Of a stretch of 42,034 bases of DNA, positions 7,504 through 16,121 are shown in pieces (position 1 is the stretch's first letter; every line of letters starts with the position of its first letter). Both the position numbers and the translations under genes were made by a program. The notes below the pieces were generated by a model, which was not told the DNA's origin, searched no databases, and was given only the letters and a program-made list of their open reading frames with translations. This DNA comes from Geothrix sp. (GTDB lineage: Bacteria; Acidobacteriota; Holophagae; Holophagales; Holophagaceae), in contig JARLGO010000222.1 in the NCBI GenBank assembly GCA_031292655.1, positions 90,042 to 132,075 of the forward strand, in the 5' to 3' direction.

Positions 7504-9268
7504 GCGCGGCAAGGAACAAATCTTCACCGGCCATCCGGTCTCGCCTGGCATCGGCATCGGCCCGGTGCATGAGGCACTGGAGCCGGACCTCGTCGTTTCC
7601 ACCAAGAAACTCACCGCCGCCGAGGTCGCGCCCGAACTGACGCGGCTGGACGAAGCCGTCGCCCGCTCGCGCCACCAGCTACAGAAGCTGAAGAACCGGC
7701 TGGCGGCACTGCCTGAGGATTCGCAGGCCGAAATCTCGCCGCTGATGGATGTGTACCTGCACATGCTCGGCCCCTCGCGGCTGATGCGCGGGATCAAGTC
7801 GCGCGTGCAGGACGACCTGCTTTGCCCGGAGGCGGCGGTGCATGCCGAGGCCGAGGCACAGGCCGAAGCGATTCTGGCCCAGCCGGGAGCGGACAAGGCC
7901 GGGCGCAACCGCCGGGCCGATGAAGTGCGCGAGTTGGGCCGCCGAATCTTACGCAACCTCACGCGCCAGCCTTTCCGCAGCTTCGCGGCCCTGCCCCAGG
8001 GCAGCGTACTGGCCGCGCAGGACCTGCGCCCGGCCGATGCCGCGCTGATTCAGCCCAGCCGCTTCGCAGGCATCGTCACCACCGAAGGCGGGGTGGAGGG
8101 CCATACGGCGGTGATGCTCCGCGCCCTTGGCCTGCCCGCCGTGCTGGGCGCCGAAGGCGTGCTGGACGCCGCCGAACCCGGCAGCCTCGTCATCGTCGAT
8201 GGCGACACGGGCGAGATCACCCTTAACCCGACCAAATCCAGCCTGGAGGCGGCGCGCAAGAAGCTCTCCGCCCAGGCCCGCGCCCGCCGCGCGCTGGCCC
8301 GGCTGCAACGCCTGCCCGCCACCACCAAGGACGGCACGCCGGTGGAGCTGCAAGCCAATCTGGAACTGCCATTCGAACTGGCGATGATCGCCGAGTCGGG
8401 CGCGCATGGCATCGGGCTGCTGCGCTCGGAGTTCATGTTCATGAACCGTGAGGTCGCGCCCGACGAGGACACCCAGGCGCGCATCTATCAGGACATCGTG
8501 GAAGCCATGGATGGCGACCCAGTGACCATCCGCGTACTGGATTGGGGCTCGGACAAGGAGGTGGAAGCCCTCTCGCGCTACCTGCCGGAAACACCCGAGG
8601 CGAATCCGGCGCTCGGCCTGCGCGGCATCCGCCTGCTGCTGCGTTACCCCACGCTGCTGGAAACCCAGCTCGCCGCGATTCTGCGCGCCGCCGCCCACGG
8701 CCCGGTGCGGATCATGCTGCCCATGGTCAGCGTGGCGGCCGAGGTTCAGGCTACGCGGGAGGTGCTCATCCGCGTCTGGCGCCGGCTGAAGCGCCGCAAG
8801 AACATCTCGCTGCCCGACACCTTGCCGCCGCTTGGCATCATGGTGGAAACCCCGGCGGCCGCGCTGGCCTCCCCGGTGCTGGCCCAGCATGCGGATTTCT
8901 TCTCCATCGGCACCAACGACCTTACCATGTACACGCTGGCGGCGGATCGCAGCCTGCCCGCCGGGATGAAGCTCTACGACCCGCTGGAACCGGCGGTGCT
9001 GCGGCTCATCCACCTCACCTCCAACTTCGCGGCTCAGGTGGGCATTCCCGTTTCCATCTGCGGTGAGCTGGCCGGACGGCCCTATGCCGCGCCGCTGCTG
9101 CTGGGGCTGGGCATCCGCCAGCTTTCCATGCACGGCAACACCGTGCCACTGGTGAAAAAGGCGATCCGCGCCAGCAACCTCGCCGCCTGTCAGCGCTTGG
9201 CGGAGGATGCCCTCGCCTCGCCCTCGGCCGATGCGGTGCGCGCCCTGCTGGCCGACGCCGAAGCATAA
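7490..9268 (+). CDS. ptsI: PTS Enzyme I (phosphoenolpyruvate-protein phosphotransferase)
   Basis: EI takes phosphate from PEP and passes it to HPr. The 592-aa product has the swivelling phosphohistidine domain with His205 in TTEGGVEGHTAVMLRALG. The PEP-binding barrel follows, with LLRSEFMFMNR, a metal-binding IMVETPAAAL, FSIGTNDLTMYTLAADR and the catalytic cysteine in SICGELAG. There is no N-terminal GAF domain, so this is a plain EI rather than PtsP. The gene overlaps ptsH by 14 bp. Together hprK-rapZ-EIIA-HPr-EI make a regulatory PTS lacking sugar permeases, a common alphaproteobacterial arrangement. Confidence 0.96.
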   Translation: MKQTRRGKEQIFTGHPVSPGIGIGPVHEALEPDLVVSTKKLTAAEVAPELTRLDEAVARSRHQLQKLKNRLAALPEDSQAEISPLMDVYLHMLGPSRLMRGIKSRVQDDLLCPEAAVHAEAEAQAEAILAQPGADKAGRNRRADEVRELGRRILRNLTRQPFRSFAALPQGSVLAAQDLRPADAALIQPSRFAGIVTTEGGVEGHTAVMLRALGLPAVLGAEGVLDAAEPGSLVIVDGDTGEITLNPTKSSLEAARKKLSAQARARRALARLQRLPATTKDGTPVELQANLELPFELAMIAESGAHGIGLLRSEFMFMNREVAPDEDTQARIYQDIVEAMDGDPVTIRVLDWGSDKEVEALSRYLPETPEANPALGLRGIRLLLRYPTLLETQLAAILRAAAHGPVRIMLPMVSVAAEVQATREVLIRVWRRLKRRKNISLPDTLPPLGIMVETPAAALASPVLAQHADFFSIGTNDLTMYTLAADRSLPAGMKLYDPLEPAVLRLIHLTSNFAAQVGIPVSICGELAGRPYAAPLLLGLGIRQLSMHGNTVPLVKKAIRASNLAACQRLAEDALASPSADAVRALLADAEA

Positions 9269-9274
9269 AGCCCC

Positions 9275-10543
9275 ATGAGCACGATCTTCGCTCCCATCAC
9301 CGGGCGCGGCGGTGCTGTCACCGTGCTGCGCCTCTCAGGTCCCGCCACGTTAACCATCGTACAGGCGCTGGCCGGGAACCTGCCCGCGCCGCGCCGCGCC
9401 AGCCTGCGCCCGCTAGCGCATGAAGGGCGGCGGCTGGATGAGGCTCTGCTCGTCACCTTCCCCGCCCCGAACAGCTTCACCGGCGAGGACGTGGCCGAAA
9501 TCTCCCTGCATGGCGGCCGCGCCGTGCTGGCTGCTGTGAGCGAGGCGCTTGCCATGCTGGGTGCCCGCCCCGCCGAGCCGGGCGAATTCTCCCGCCGCGC
9601 GCACCAGAACGGCAGGATGGATTTGCTCCAGGCCGAGGCGATGGCTGACCTGATCGCCGCCGAGACCGAGGCGCAGCGCGCCATGGCGCTGGAGAGCATG
9701 ACCGGCCTTTCCGCCGCCTGCCTGATCTGGCGCGAAGAGCTCCGGCAGATCATGGCACGGCAGGAAGCGTTGATCGACTTCCCCGATGAAGACCTGCCCC
9801 CCGAGGTGGAGGCGGCACTGCTTTCCGGCATCATCGCCCTGCGCGATGAAATGCGCGCCGCCCTGAGTGCCGCCCCGGCGGCGGAGCGGCTGCGCGAAGG
9901 GCTGGAATTCGTCATCCTCGGCGCGCCGAATGCGGGCAAATCCACCCTGCTCAACGCGCTGGCGGGCGAGGAAATCGCCATCGTCTCCGATATTCCCGGC
10001 ACTACGCGCGACGCGGTGGGTGTGCGCGTCGATCTCGGCGGCGTGCCGGTGCATATCACCGACACCGCCGGGCTGCGCGAGACGGAGGATGTGATAGAGG
10101 CCGAGGGCGTGAAGCGCGCCAAGGCACGGGCGGCGAAGGCGGATTTCCTGCTGCTCGTGGCCGCACCCGGCGAGGCCTTCCCCGAAGCGCCTGCGGGTAT
10201 TCCCGCCTTAAGGCTGCGCACCAAGTCCGATCTCGCCCATGCGGAGGACTTCGCCGTTTCGGCCAAAACCGGACAGGGCATGGCCATGCTGCGCGAAAAA
10301 CTGGCGGCGGCAGCGGCGGCATTGACCGACACCAAGGGCGCGGCGGCCCTGGCGCGGCCACGGCAGATCGCCTGCGTGCGCGATACCGAAGTGGCACTGG
10401 ATGCGGCGCTTCACGTGGAGGATCCGGAACTGCGCGGCGAGGAGCTGCGCAGTGCGGCTCAGGCGCTGGCGCGGCTGGTGGGCGTCATCGGCGTCGAGGA
10501 GATTCTCGACGCCGTGTTCTCGGGCTTCTGTATCGGAAAGTAG
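9275..10543 (+). CDS. mnmE: MnmE, tRNA U34-modifying GTPase
   Basis: With MnmG, MnmE installs the aminomethyl group at tRNA wobble uridine. The 422-aa product has an N-terminal folate-binding domain (MSTIFAPITGRGGAVTVLRLSG; FTGEDVAEISLHGG), a helical domain and an inserted GTPase domain. Its G motifs are GAPNAGKSTLLN (G1), DIPGTTRD (G2), DTAGLRE (G3) and TKSD (G4). It ends FSGFCIGK, containing the invariant catalytic cysteine. It is slightly shorter than the usual 450 aa, mostly within the G and helical domains. It follows ptsI by 6 bp and converges on the next gene with a 5-bp gap. Confidence 0.97.
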   Translation: MSTIFAPITGRGGAVTVLRLSGPATLTIVQALAGNLPAPRRASLRPLAHEGRRLDEALLVTFPAPNSFTGEDVAEISLHGGRAVLAAVSEALAMLGARPAEPGEFSRRAHQNGRMDLLQAEAMADLIAAETEAQRAMALESMTGLSAACLIWREELRQIMARQEALIDFPDEDLPPEVEAALLSGIIALRDEMRAALSAAPAAERLREGLEFVILGAPNAGKSTLLNALAGEEIAIVSDIPGTTRDAVGVRVDLGGVPVHITDTAGLRETEDVIEAEGVKRAKARAAKADFLLLVAAPGEAFPEAPAGIPALRLRTKSDLAHAEDFAVSAKTGQGMAMLREKLAAAAAALTDTKGAAALARPRQIACVRDTEVALDAALHVEDPELRGEELRSAAQALARLVGVIGVEEILDAVFSGFCIGK

Positions 10544-10548
10544 GCGGC

Positions 10549-11721
10549 TTACTTCGCCGCCGCGAGCGGGTTCACGCCCAGCGCCGCCAGCCCGGCCCAG
10601 CATGTGGCACTTAAGGCGGGGCGGCGGTAATACGCGAAGATTTGCGCCGGCACGCCCTGGCGCAAGGACGGCCCAACCGTCAGCCCCGTGGCCAGGCTGG
10701 GCGAGATGGTCGCGTACACATAGCCTTCTGGCGAGGTGTTCTGCGCCACCGTGGCCAGGAAGCTTTGCGCGTAGGAATCATGGCCCATCTGCTGGAGTGC
10801 CAGCGCGGCAAAGGCCGTGCCTTCCAGCCAGATACCGTCGCTGGCGTCGGAAAACCCAATGCCGGGGCCGCGTTGCAGCGAGCCGATGGCGTTCAGCGCC
10901 GAGGTCTCGCTGCCCAAGCCCGCGAGATAGGGCCAGATTCCGGCATCCGCCGCGTCCAGATGGTCCACCGCGCCATCCGCCCCCGTCCCGGAATCGAAAC
11001 GCCCGGTGGTGAGGTTGAACATGCTCCGCACGAAGGCCGCCGCGTGCGCCGAATCCTCCTTACGGCCCAGGGCGCGGAAGGCGGCGGCCAGATCGACATT
11101 CTGCTCCGTGCTGCACCAGGTGAGCTGGATCTGCGCCGGGTCGTAGCCATACAGCCCGCCGTAATAACCCGAGGGTGCGCGCAATTGCTGGTCGAGGAAA
11201 TTCCCGGCCCGGTTGGCGGGGGTGGTCATGCCCAGAGCGGCCCAGAGGAGCATCGCCCAGGCGAGCGGGCCGCTATCGGTGCCCACCTGATACGGATCCT
11301 CGTCCCAGCGCTGGGATTTGGCTTCCCAGAATCCGGCCAGCTTGGCGGGTTGCGCCATCACCCCGGCCTGATAGCAGTTGCGCAACCGGCCATCGGCGAA
11401 TTTGCGGTCATGCTCCTGGGCGATCTGCAATGCCGTGGCGATGCGCTTCGCCTCGTCCGTATGCCCTGCGGCCAGCAGCAGCAGCCCGGCCAGGGCGTTG
11501 TCGTACACATACGCGGCGTTGGCCTGGGTAAGATCGAAATCCCCCCCAGCCGAACCGGCCTGTACCAGATAGGAATTGAGCAGCACCGGGCCATCGCCCA
11601 GTGCCGCCATTTGTCCCAGCACCGCCCGCACGCAGGCGGTACCCAGGTCGTCGGCCCGCGCAAGGCGGGGCAGCACCATGGCTGCCCCAACACCGGCGAG
11701 CAGTCCACGGCGGCGGAACAT
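10549..11721 (-). CDS. Tat-exported protein, predicted helical-toroid fold, function unknown
   Basis: I do not recognise a specific family. The N-terminus FRRRGLLAGVGAAMVLPRLARA is a plausible twin-arginine signal with a cleavage site near ARADD. The remaining ~365 residues are alpha-helical repeats rich in Ala/Leu with spaced aromatics, for example NAAYVYDNALAGLLLLAAG, GPLAWAMLLWAALG, EQNVDLAAAFRALG and LEGTAFAALALQQMG. This pattern is typical of six-hairpin (alpha/alpha) toroids such as glycosidases or cyclases. Its ATG overlaps the stop of the upstream dienelactone hydrolase (TGATG), so the two are co-translated; a GTG three bases earlier is an alternative start. A periplasmic carbohydrate-active role is possible but unproven. 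Confidence 0.75.
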   Translation of the reverse strand: MFRRRGLLAGVGAAMVLPRLARADDLGTACVRAVLGQMAALGDGPVLLNSYLVQAGSAGGDFDLTQANAAYVYDNALAGLLLLAAGHTDEAKRIATALQIAQEHDRKFADGRLRNCYQAGVMAQPAKLAGFWEAKSQRWDEDPYQVGTDSGPLAWAMLLWAALGMTTPANRAGNFLDQQLRAPSGYYGGLYGYDPAQIQLTWCSTEQNVDLAAAFRALGRKEDSAHAAAFVRSMFNLTTGRFDSGTGADGAVDHLDAADAGIWPYLAGLGSETSALNAIGSLQRGPGIGFSDASDGIWLEGTAFAALALQQMGHDSYAQSFLATVAQNTSPEGYVYATISPSLATGLTVGPSLRQGVPAQIFAYYRRPALSATCWAGLAALGVNPLAAAK

Positions 11722-12422
11722 CACTCCAGGATTTCCGCCAGCAGTTCCGTGGTGCGCCCGTTGGCGATGACCGCCGCGCGGGCATCGTAATGCACGCCGT
11801 TAACGCGCGCGAAGGCATGCTGCACGCCGGGATAGATAAAGGCATCCACCCACTCATTGTCTTCCAGCGCATCGAGCAGGCGCTCCTGCGCTTCGGCGGG
11901 GAAGAACTCGTCCTTCTCAGCGATGTGCAGCATCAGCGGCGAAGCGATGTTGTCGAACTCGGGCGCCAGATTATCCAGCCCCACGCCGTAATAGGAGACG
12001 TTCACGTCCGCATCGGAGCGCGTGGCCATCAGCAGCGCCAGCCGCCCGCCCAGGCAGAAGCCCATGGTGCCGGCATTGCCGTTGCTGCGGGGCAGCTTGC
12101 GCGCTGCCGCCAGCGCCACCTTCAGATCTTCCACGCCCTTGTCCTGGTCGAAGCCGTTCAGCAGCTCGAAGGCCTGCTTCCACTCGGCTTCGGACTTGTC
12201 GGTGAGGTTCACGCCCGGCTTCTGGCGCCAGAACAGATCCGGCGCGATGGCGATGAAGCCCTGTGCTGCGAGTTCCTCACCCGTGGCGCGCAGGGCGTCG
12301 TTCACCCCGAAGATCTCCTGGATCAAGACAACCGCGCCAACCTTCTCGGTGCCCTTGGGTTCCCACACATAGGCGGTGAACTCGCCCGCGCCGTCCGCGG
12401 CCTTCAGCTTGATCTCGTGCAT
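11721..12422 (-). CDS. Dienelactone hydrolase family alpha/beta-hydrolase
   Basis: This 233-aa single-domain hydrolase has the full DLH triad. The cysteine nucleophile is in GTMGFCLGGRLALLMA, the Asp in HIAEKDEFFPA and the His in YPGVQHAFAR. The glutamate that primes the cysteine is in LIQEIFGVND. Classical members hydrolyse dienelactone in chlorocatechol degradation, but most paralogues act on unknown esters or lactones and no catechol genes are nearby. There is no signal peptide, so it is cytosolic, unlike its coupled neighbour. The upstream gene is the decarboxylase at 12447-13568, same strand, 24 bp away. Confidence 0.92.
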   Translation of the reverse strand: MHEIKLKAADGAGEFTAYVWEPKGTEKVGAVVLIQEIFGVNDALRATGEELAAQGFIAIAPDLFWRQKPGVNLTDKSEAEWKQAFELLNGFDQDKGVEDLKVALAAARKLPRSNGNAGTMGFCLGGRLALLMATRSDADVNVSYYGVGLDNLAPEFDNIASPLMLHIAEKDEFFPAEAQERLLDALEDNEWVDAFIYPGVQHAFARVNGVHYDARAAVIANGRTTELLAEILE

Positions 12423-12446
12423 AGCGTTCTCCCTGTTGGAACTGCG

Positions 12447-13568
12447 CTATACATAATACTCCTGGAGCGGCGCGAAACCATTAAAGTTCTGGCTCGCATA
12501 GGTTGTCACATATGCGCCCGTGTCGTGGATGAGCACGCGGTCGCCGGACTTCAGGTCAAGCGGCAGGTGATAGGGCGTCTTTTCGTAGATCACGTCCACA
12601 CCGTCGCAAGAGGGGCCGGCCAGCACGACCGGACCAGCCTGCCCGTTGCCGGCGGTGATGCGGTAGCGGATCGCCTCGCCCTCGGTCTCGGCCAGCCCGC
12701 CATAACGGCCAATGTCCAGATACACCCAGCGGCGCGCATCGGCTTCCATGCGGCGGCACACCAGCACCACCTCGGCGGCCACCACACCGGCATTGCCGAC
12801 CATCGAACGGCCGGGCTCGATCAGAATCTCCGGCAGGTCGTTACCGAAATGCTCGACCATCGCGTCCATGATCGCGGTGCCGAAGGCGTCGGCCTCGGGC
12901 ACGTCGGAGAGGTAGCGGATCGGGAAACCGCCGCCGAGATTCAGCATCTTCAGCTCCACGCCCGCGGCCTTCAGGTCGGTGAACAGCATCGCCACCTCGG
13001 CGATCGCCGTCTCATAAGCCACCGTGCCGGTCTGCTGGCTGCCGACATGGAAGGACAGCCCATGCGGCGCCAGCCCCAGGCCAGGAGCGGCGAGCAGCAG
13101 CTCCTTGGCCTTGTCCAGCGTGGTGCCAAACTTCTTGGAGAGCGGCCATTCCGCGCCCTCGTTGTTCACGGCGATGCGGCAATACACCTTGGCGCCGGGC
13201 GCGTGCGCGGCGATCTTCTCCAACTCCTCGATGGAATCGAAGGCATAGAGCGGCACGCCGAGCTTGTGCGCGGCGGCGATGGCGGAGGGCTTCTTCACCG
13301 TGTTGCCAAAGGAAATGGCGGAGGCAGGCGCACCGGCGGCGAGGCACATCTCGATCTCGGGCAGGGAGGCGGCATCGAAGCAGGAGCCGCGCGCGGTGAG
13401 CAGGTCGAGGATCTGGGCGGCCGGATTCGCCTTCACCGCGTAATAGATCTTCGCGGCGGGCAGAGCGCGGCGCAGCGCGGCGTAATTCTCCGCCACGCGG
13501 TCGAGGTCCAGAACCAGGCACGGGGTTGCCGGCTGGGTATCAAGAAACGAAGCGATTTTGGGAGTCAT
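12447..13568 (-). CDS. PLP-dependent ornithine/lysine decarboxylase, alanine-racemase fold
   Basis: This 373-aa fold-III decarboxylase makes putrescine (or cadaverine). The PLP lysine is in KIYYAVKANPAAQ. GGGFPIRY binds the cofactor phosphate, EPGRSMVGNAG is the glycine-rich loop segment, and GPSCDGVDVIYE contains the active-site cysteine contributed across the dimer. Length and motifs match alphaproteobacterial ornithine decarboxylases, some of which also accept lysine. The open frame extends far upstream to 14246, but homology starts at MTPKIASFLD, so I chose the ATG at 13568 with AAAGG 9 nt upstream; the ATG at 13577 is an alternative. Divergent from the response regulator, with 282 bp between start codons. 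Confidence 0.93.
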   Translation of the reverse strand: MTPKIASFLDTQPATPCLVLDLDRVAENYAALRRALPAAKIYYAVKANPAAQILDLLTARGSCFDAASLPEIEMCLAAGAPASAISFGNTVKKPSAIAAAHKLGVPLYAFDSIEELEKIAAHAPGAKVYCRIAVNNEGAEWPLSKKFGTTLDKAKELLLAAPGLGLAPHGLSFHVGSQQTGTVAYETAIAEVAMLFTDLKAAGVELKMLNLGGGFPIRYLSDVPEADAFGTAIMDAMVEHFGNDLPEILIEPGRSMVGNAGVVAAEVVLVCRRMEADARRWVYLDIGRYGGLAETEGEAIRYRITAGNGQAGPVVLAGPSCDGVDVIYEKTPYHLPLDLKSGDRVLIHDTGAYVTTYASQNFNGFAPLQEYYV

Positions 13569-13809
13569 CGCCCTCATCCTTTCTCTGAAATGTCCGTCTG
13601 TTGAGGCGGCGGACATGGTTACAAAACGGTCCAACGAACCAGCCGACTTCCAGGTTCCCCCAGTCGTGCTGCCAGAACGCTTGACGCCGTTGCGTAACCG
13701 GAGACCGGCAGAGGCACGTACGTTGCTGCGTGGGGCGCGGAATAGGGCCATCGCCCCCGGGGTGCAAGACTTATTTTCACCCCGCCGCAAATTGTCACGG
13801 AGTGCAACT

Positions 13810-13833
13810 TGGCCTGCCCAAACGGGCATGCCA
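13810..13833. promoter_or_regulatory. Inverted repeat just upstream of the response-regulator gene
   Basis: TGGCCTGCCC and GGGCATGCCA are complementary at 9 of 10 positions around the loop AAAC, ending 17 bp before the start codon at 13851. The position suits an operator or 5'-leader hairpin, for instance autoregulation by the OmpR-type protein. No T-run follows. The rest of the 282-bp divergent region (13569-13850) shows no other clear element. Confidence 0.35.
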
Positions 13834-13850
13834 TCGCTATTGTAACAGAC

Positions 13851-14567
13851 ATGGAAACGCTGCCGCATATCCTCATCGTCGATGACGACCGTGAAATCCG
13901 TGACCTTCTGGCCAAGTTCCTGGAGCGCCAGCGCCTGCGCGTGACCACCGCGCGGGATGCCAAGGAGGCGCGCCGGGCCTTTGTGAATGGGCATTACCAG
14001 CTCGTGGTGCTGGACCTGATGCTCCCCGGCGAGGGCGGGCTGGACCTGGCCCGCTGGCTCCGCGCCGAAACCAACGTGCCGATCATCATGCTCACCGCCA
14101 TGGCGGAGGAGACGGACCGCATCATCGGGCTGGAGCTGGGCGCGGATGACTACGTAACCAAGCCCTTCAACCCGCGTGAGCTGCTGGCGCGCATCCGCGC
14201 CGTGCTGCGCCGGACCAGCGATTCCGAGGAACGCACGCCCGAGCACGCCAAGACCTACCGGTTCTCCGGCTGGTCGCTGGAAACCGCGCGCCGCCGCCTG
14301 CTGGACCCGGCCGGGGTGGAGGTCTCCATCACCGGCGGCGAGTACGATCTGCTGGTGGCGCTGCTCGACCGCCCCAACCGCGTGCTGACGCGCGACATGC
14401 TGCTCGACCTGCTGCGCGGCCGCCAGGCCGGGCCGTTTGACCGCGCCATCGATGTCGCCGTCTCCCGCCTGCGCCGCAAGCTGGAGGATGACGGGCGCAA
14501 CGCCCAGCTCATCAAGACCGTGCGCGGCGGCGGCTACGTGCTTTCCACGCCTGTCGAACGGCTTTGA
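13851..14567 (+). CDS. OmpR-family DNA-binding response regulator
   Basis: The 238-aa product has a receiver domain (residues 1-125) with acidic pocket ILIVDDD, phospho-acceptor D55 in VVLDLMLPGEGG, conserved Thr in IIMLTAMAEE and Lys in DDYVTKPFNP. An OmpR-type winged helix follows (ALLDRPNRVLTRDMLLDLLRGR, AIDVAVSRLRRKLEDDG, IKTVRGGGYVLS). I chose the ATG at 13851 (METLPHILIVDDD) because the preceding in-frame residues fall outside the family. The stop overlaps the kinase start, so the pair is one operon. It resembles OmpR, but the regulated genes cannot be told from sequence. Confidence 0.94.
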   Translation: METLPHILIVDDDREIRDLLAKFLERQRLRVTTARDAKEARRAFVNGHYQLVVLDLMLPGEGGLDLARWLRAETNVPIIMLTAMAEETDRIIGLELGADDYVTKPFNPRELLARIRAVLRRTSDSEERTPEHAKTYRFSGWSLETARRRLLDPAGVEVSITGGEYDLLVALLDRPNRVLTRDMLLDLLRGRQAGPFDRAIDVAVSRLRRKLEDDGRNAQLIKTVRGGGYVLSTPVERL

Positions 14568-16063
14568 GGTTCCTCGCTCTGCCCCACAGCCTGGCGCGGA
14601 GGATGATCCTCTTCCTGCTGACGGGCTTCGCGGTCATCCAGCTCTTCGGGCTGCTGATTCACACCGTGAACCAGGTGCATCTGCAACAGCTGGAGGAGGA
14701 GCAGGAATTCGCGACCCGCGCCGTCATCATCTACCGGCACATCGCCATGGCGGCACCCGAGGACCGCGATGCCCTGCTGGCCAGGGAACCGCTGCCCACG
14801 AACGACAAGGCCAGCCTCTCCTCGCTGCCGCCCATCGCCAACACGTTCAGCATGCCGATGAACGCGCGCAACGCCATCCGCGCCGCGATCTTCGATTACG
14901 GCGTTCCCCCGCAGCTGCACCCGCACGGGCTGGTGCTGCGCATGCAGGGGTTTCCGCCACGCTTCATCATCAGCTTCGGCCTGCCGGATAATTCATTCTT
15001 CCCCGGCCCGCCGCCCTTCCCGCAGAATGGAGGACAGCCCTTCCCGCAAAATGGAGGCCCCCCCTTCCCGCAGAATGGCGGGCCGCCCTTGTTTGGCCTG
15101 GGCCCGCCGGAGCTAGGGATGCCCGAGCTGTCATTCATGATGCCGCCGACATCATGGCTCACCATCACCTCCACCCTGCCGCCGCCTGCCCCGTGGCGTT
15201 CGCCAGGCTTCGCCACTGCCTTCATCGTGATGACGCTGCTCGGCGGGGTGATGATTACCTGGGCGGTGCGGCAATTGCTTCAGCCGGTGAAAACCCTGGC
15301 CGCCGCGGCCGAGGCGCTGGGGCGCGATGTCGTCAACGCCCCGCCGCTGCCCGAGAAGGGACCGTCCGAGATCGTCGTCGCCGCCAAGGCCTTCAACACC
15401 ATGGCGGCGCGGGTGCGGCGCTTCGTCGAGGACCGCACCTTCCTGCTCACCGCCATCGGGCATGACCTGCGCACGCCGATCACCCGGCTCAAGCTGCGCG
15501 CCGAGTACATGGAGGATGACGAGCAGAGGACCAAGATGCTGGCGGATCTCGACGAGATGGAGGCGATGGTCGCGGCAACGCTGGCCTTCAGCCGGGACGT
15601 GACCACCACCGAGAAGGTGGCGCGGATCGACCTCGCCAGCCTGCTGCGCACGATTCTGGACGACGCCGCCGATGGCGACCCGGACCACGCCACTGCGCTG
15701 AACTATGCGGGGCCGGAGCATCTGCCGGTGAACGCCCGCCCCCTGGCGCTGAAGCGGGCTCTGACCAATCTCGTCGGCAACGCGCTGAAATATGGCGATG
15801 CCGCGCATGTCACCCTGCACCCGCCCGCCAAGGGCGTGTTGCGTCTCGACATTGAGGACCAAGGCCCCGGCATCCCCGCCGCCGAGATGGAGCGCGTGTT
15901 CGAGCCCTTCCGCCGCCTGGAGACCAGCCGCAACCGCGAGACCGGCGGTTCCGGGCTTGGGCTGTCCATCTGCCGCAACATCATCCGCGCCCATGGCGGG
16001 GATGTGAGCCTGACCAACCTGCCCGAGCGGGGCTTGCGCGTGAGCGTGACCCTCCCGGTTTGA
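14564..16063 (+). CDS. EnvZ-like sensor histidine kinase with Pro-rich repeated sensor region
   Basis: This 499-aa kinase starts with a TTG overlapping the regulator's stop codon. TM1 lies at about residues 13-35 and TM2 at about 218-240. The periplasmic loop between them contains a Pro/Asn/Gly-rich tract with three 8-residue repeats of the form PFPQNGGx at residues 151-174. HAMP follows TM2. The dimerisation domain carries the phospho-acceptor His300 in IGHDLRTPITRLK, and the ATPase domain has NALKYGD, DQGPGIP and GSGLGLSICRNIIRAHGG. Domain order is EnvZ-like. The repeat tract is not part of known EnvZ sensors. The signal is unknown. Confidence 0.93.
   Translation: MRFLALPHSLARRMILFLLTGFAVIQLFGLLIHTVNQVHLQQLEEEQEFATRAVIIYRHIAMAAPEDRDALLAREPLPTNDKASLSSLPPIANTFSMPMNARNAIRAAIFDYGVPPQLHPHGLVLRMQGFPPRFIISFGLPDNSFFPGPPPFPQNGGQPFPQNGGPPFPQNGGPPLFGLGPPELGMPELSFMMPPTSWLTITSTLPPPAPWRSPGFATAFIVMTLLGGVMITWAVRQLLQPVKTLAAAAEALGRDVVNAPPLPEKGPSEIVVAAKAFNTMAARVRRFVEDRTFLLTAIGHDLRTPITRLKLRAEYMEDDEQRTKMLADLDEMEAMVAATLAFSRDVTTTEKVARIDLASLLRTILDDAADGDPDHATALNYAGPEHLPVNARPLALKRALTNLVGNALKYGDAAHVTLHPPAKGVLRLDIEDQGPGIPAAEMERVFEPFRRLETSRNRETGGSGLGLSICRNIIRAHGGDVSLTNLPERGLRVSVTLPV
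15014..15085 (+). repeat. Three tandem 24-bp repeats inside the kinase sensor region
   Basis: Three in-frame 24-bp units start at 15014, 15038 and 15062. They encode PFPQNGGQ, PFPQNGGP and PFPQNGGP, and differ at only a few bases. The unit length is a multiple of three, so copy-number change would keep the frame. Confidence 0.88.
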
Positions 16064-16121
16064 TGATTTCCCTGGCGCGGGCTGTTGCGTTACAACGCGC
16101 GCGCCAGCATTCGAGGACCAA

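Noticed and set aside
6801-9268. Missing sugar permease components of the PTS as an anomaly
   Set aside because: A permease-free regulatory PTS with HprK is normal in alphaproteobacteria.
13569-14246. N-terminal extension of the decarboxylase frame on the minus strand
   Set aside because: Runs opposite the response regulator; the family start and ribosome-binding site are at 13568.
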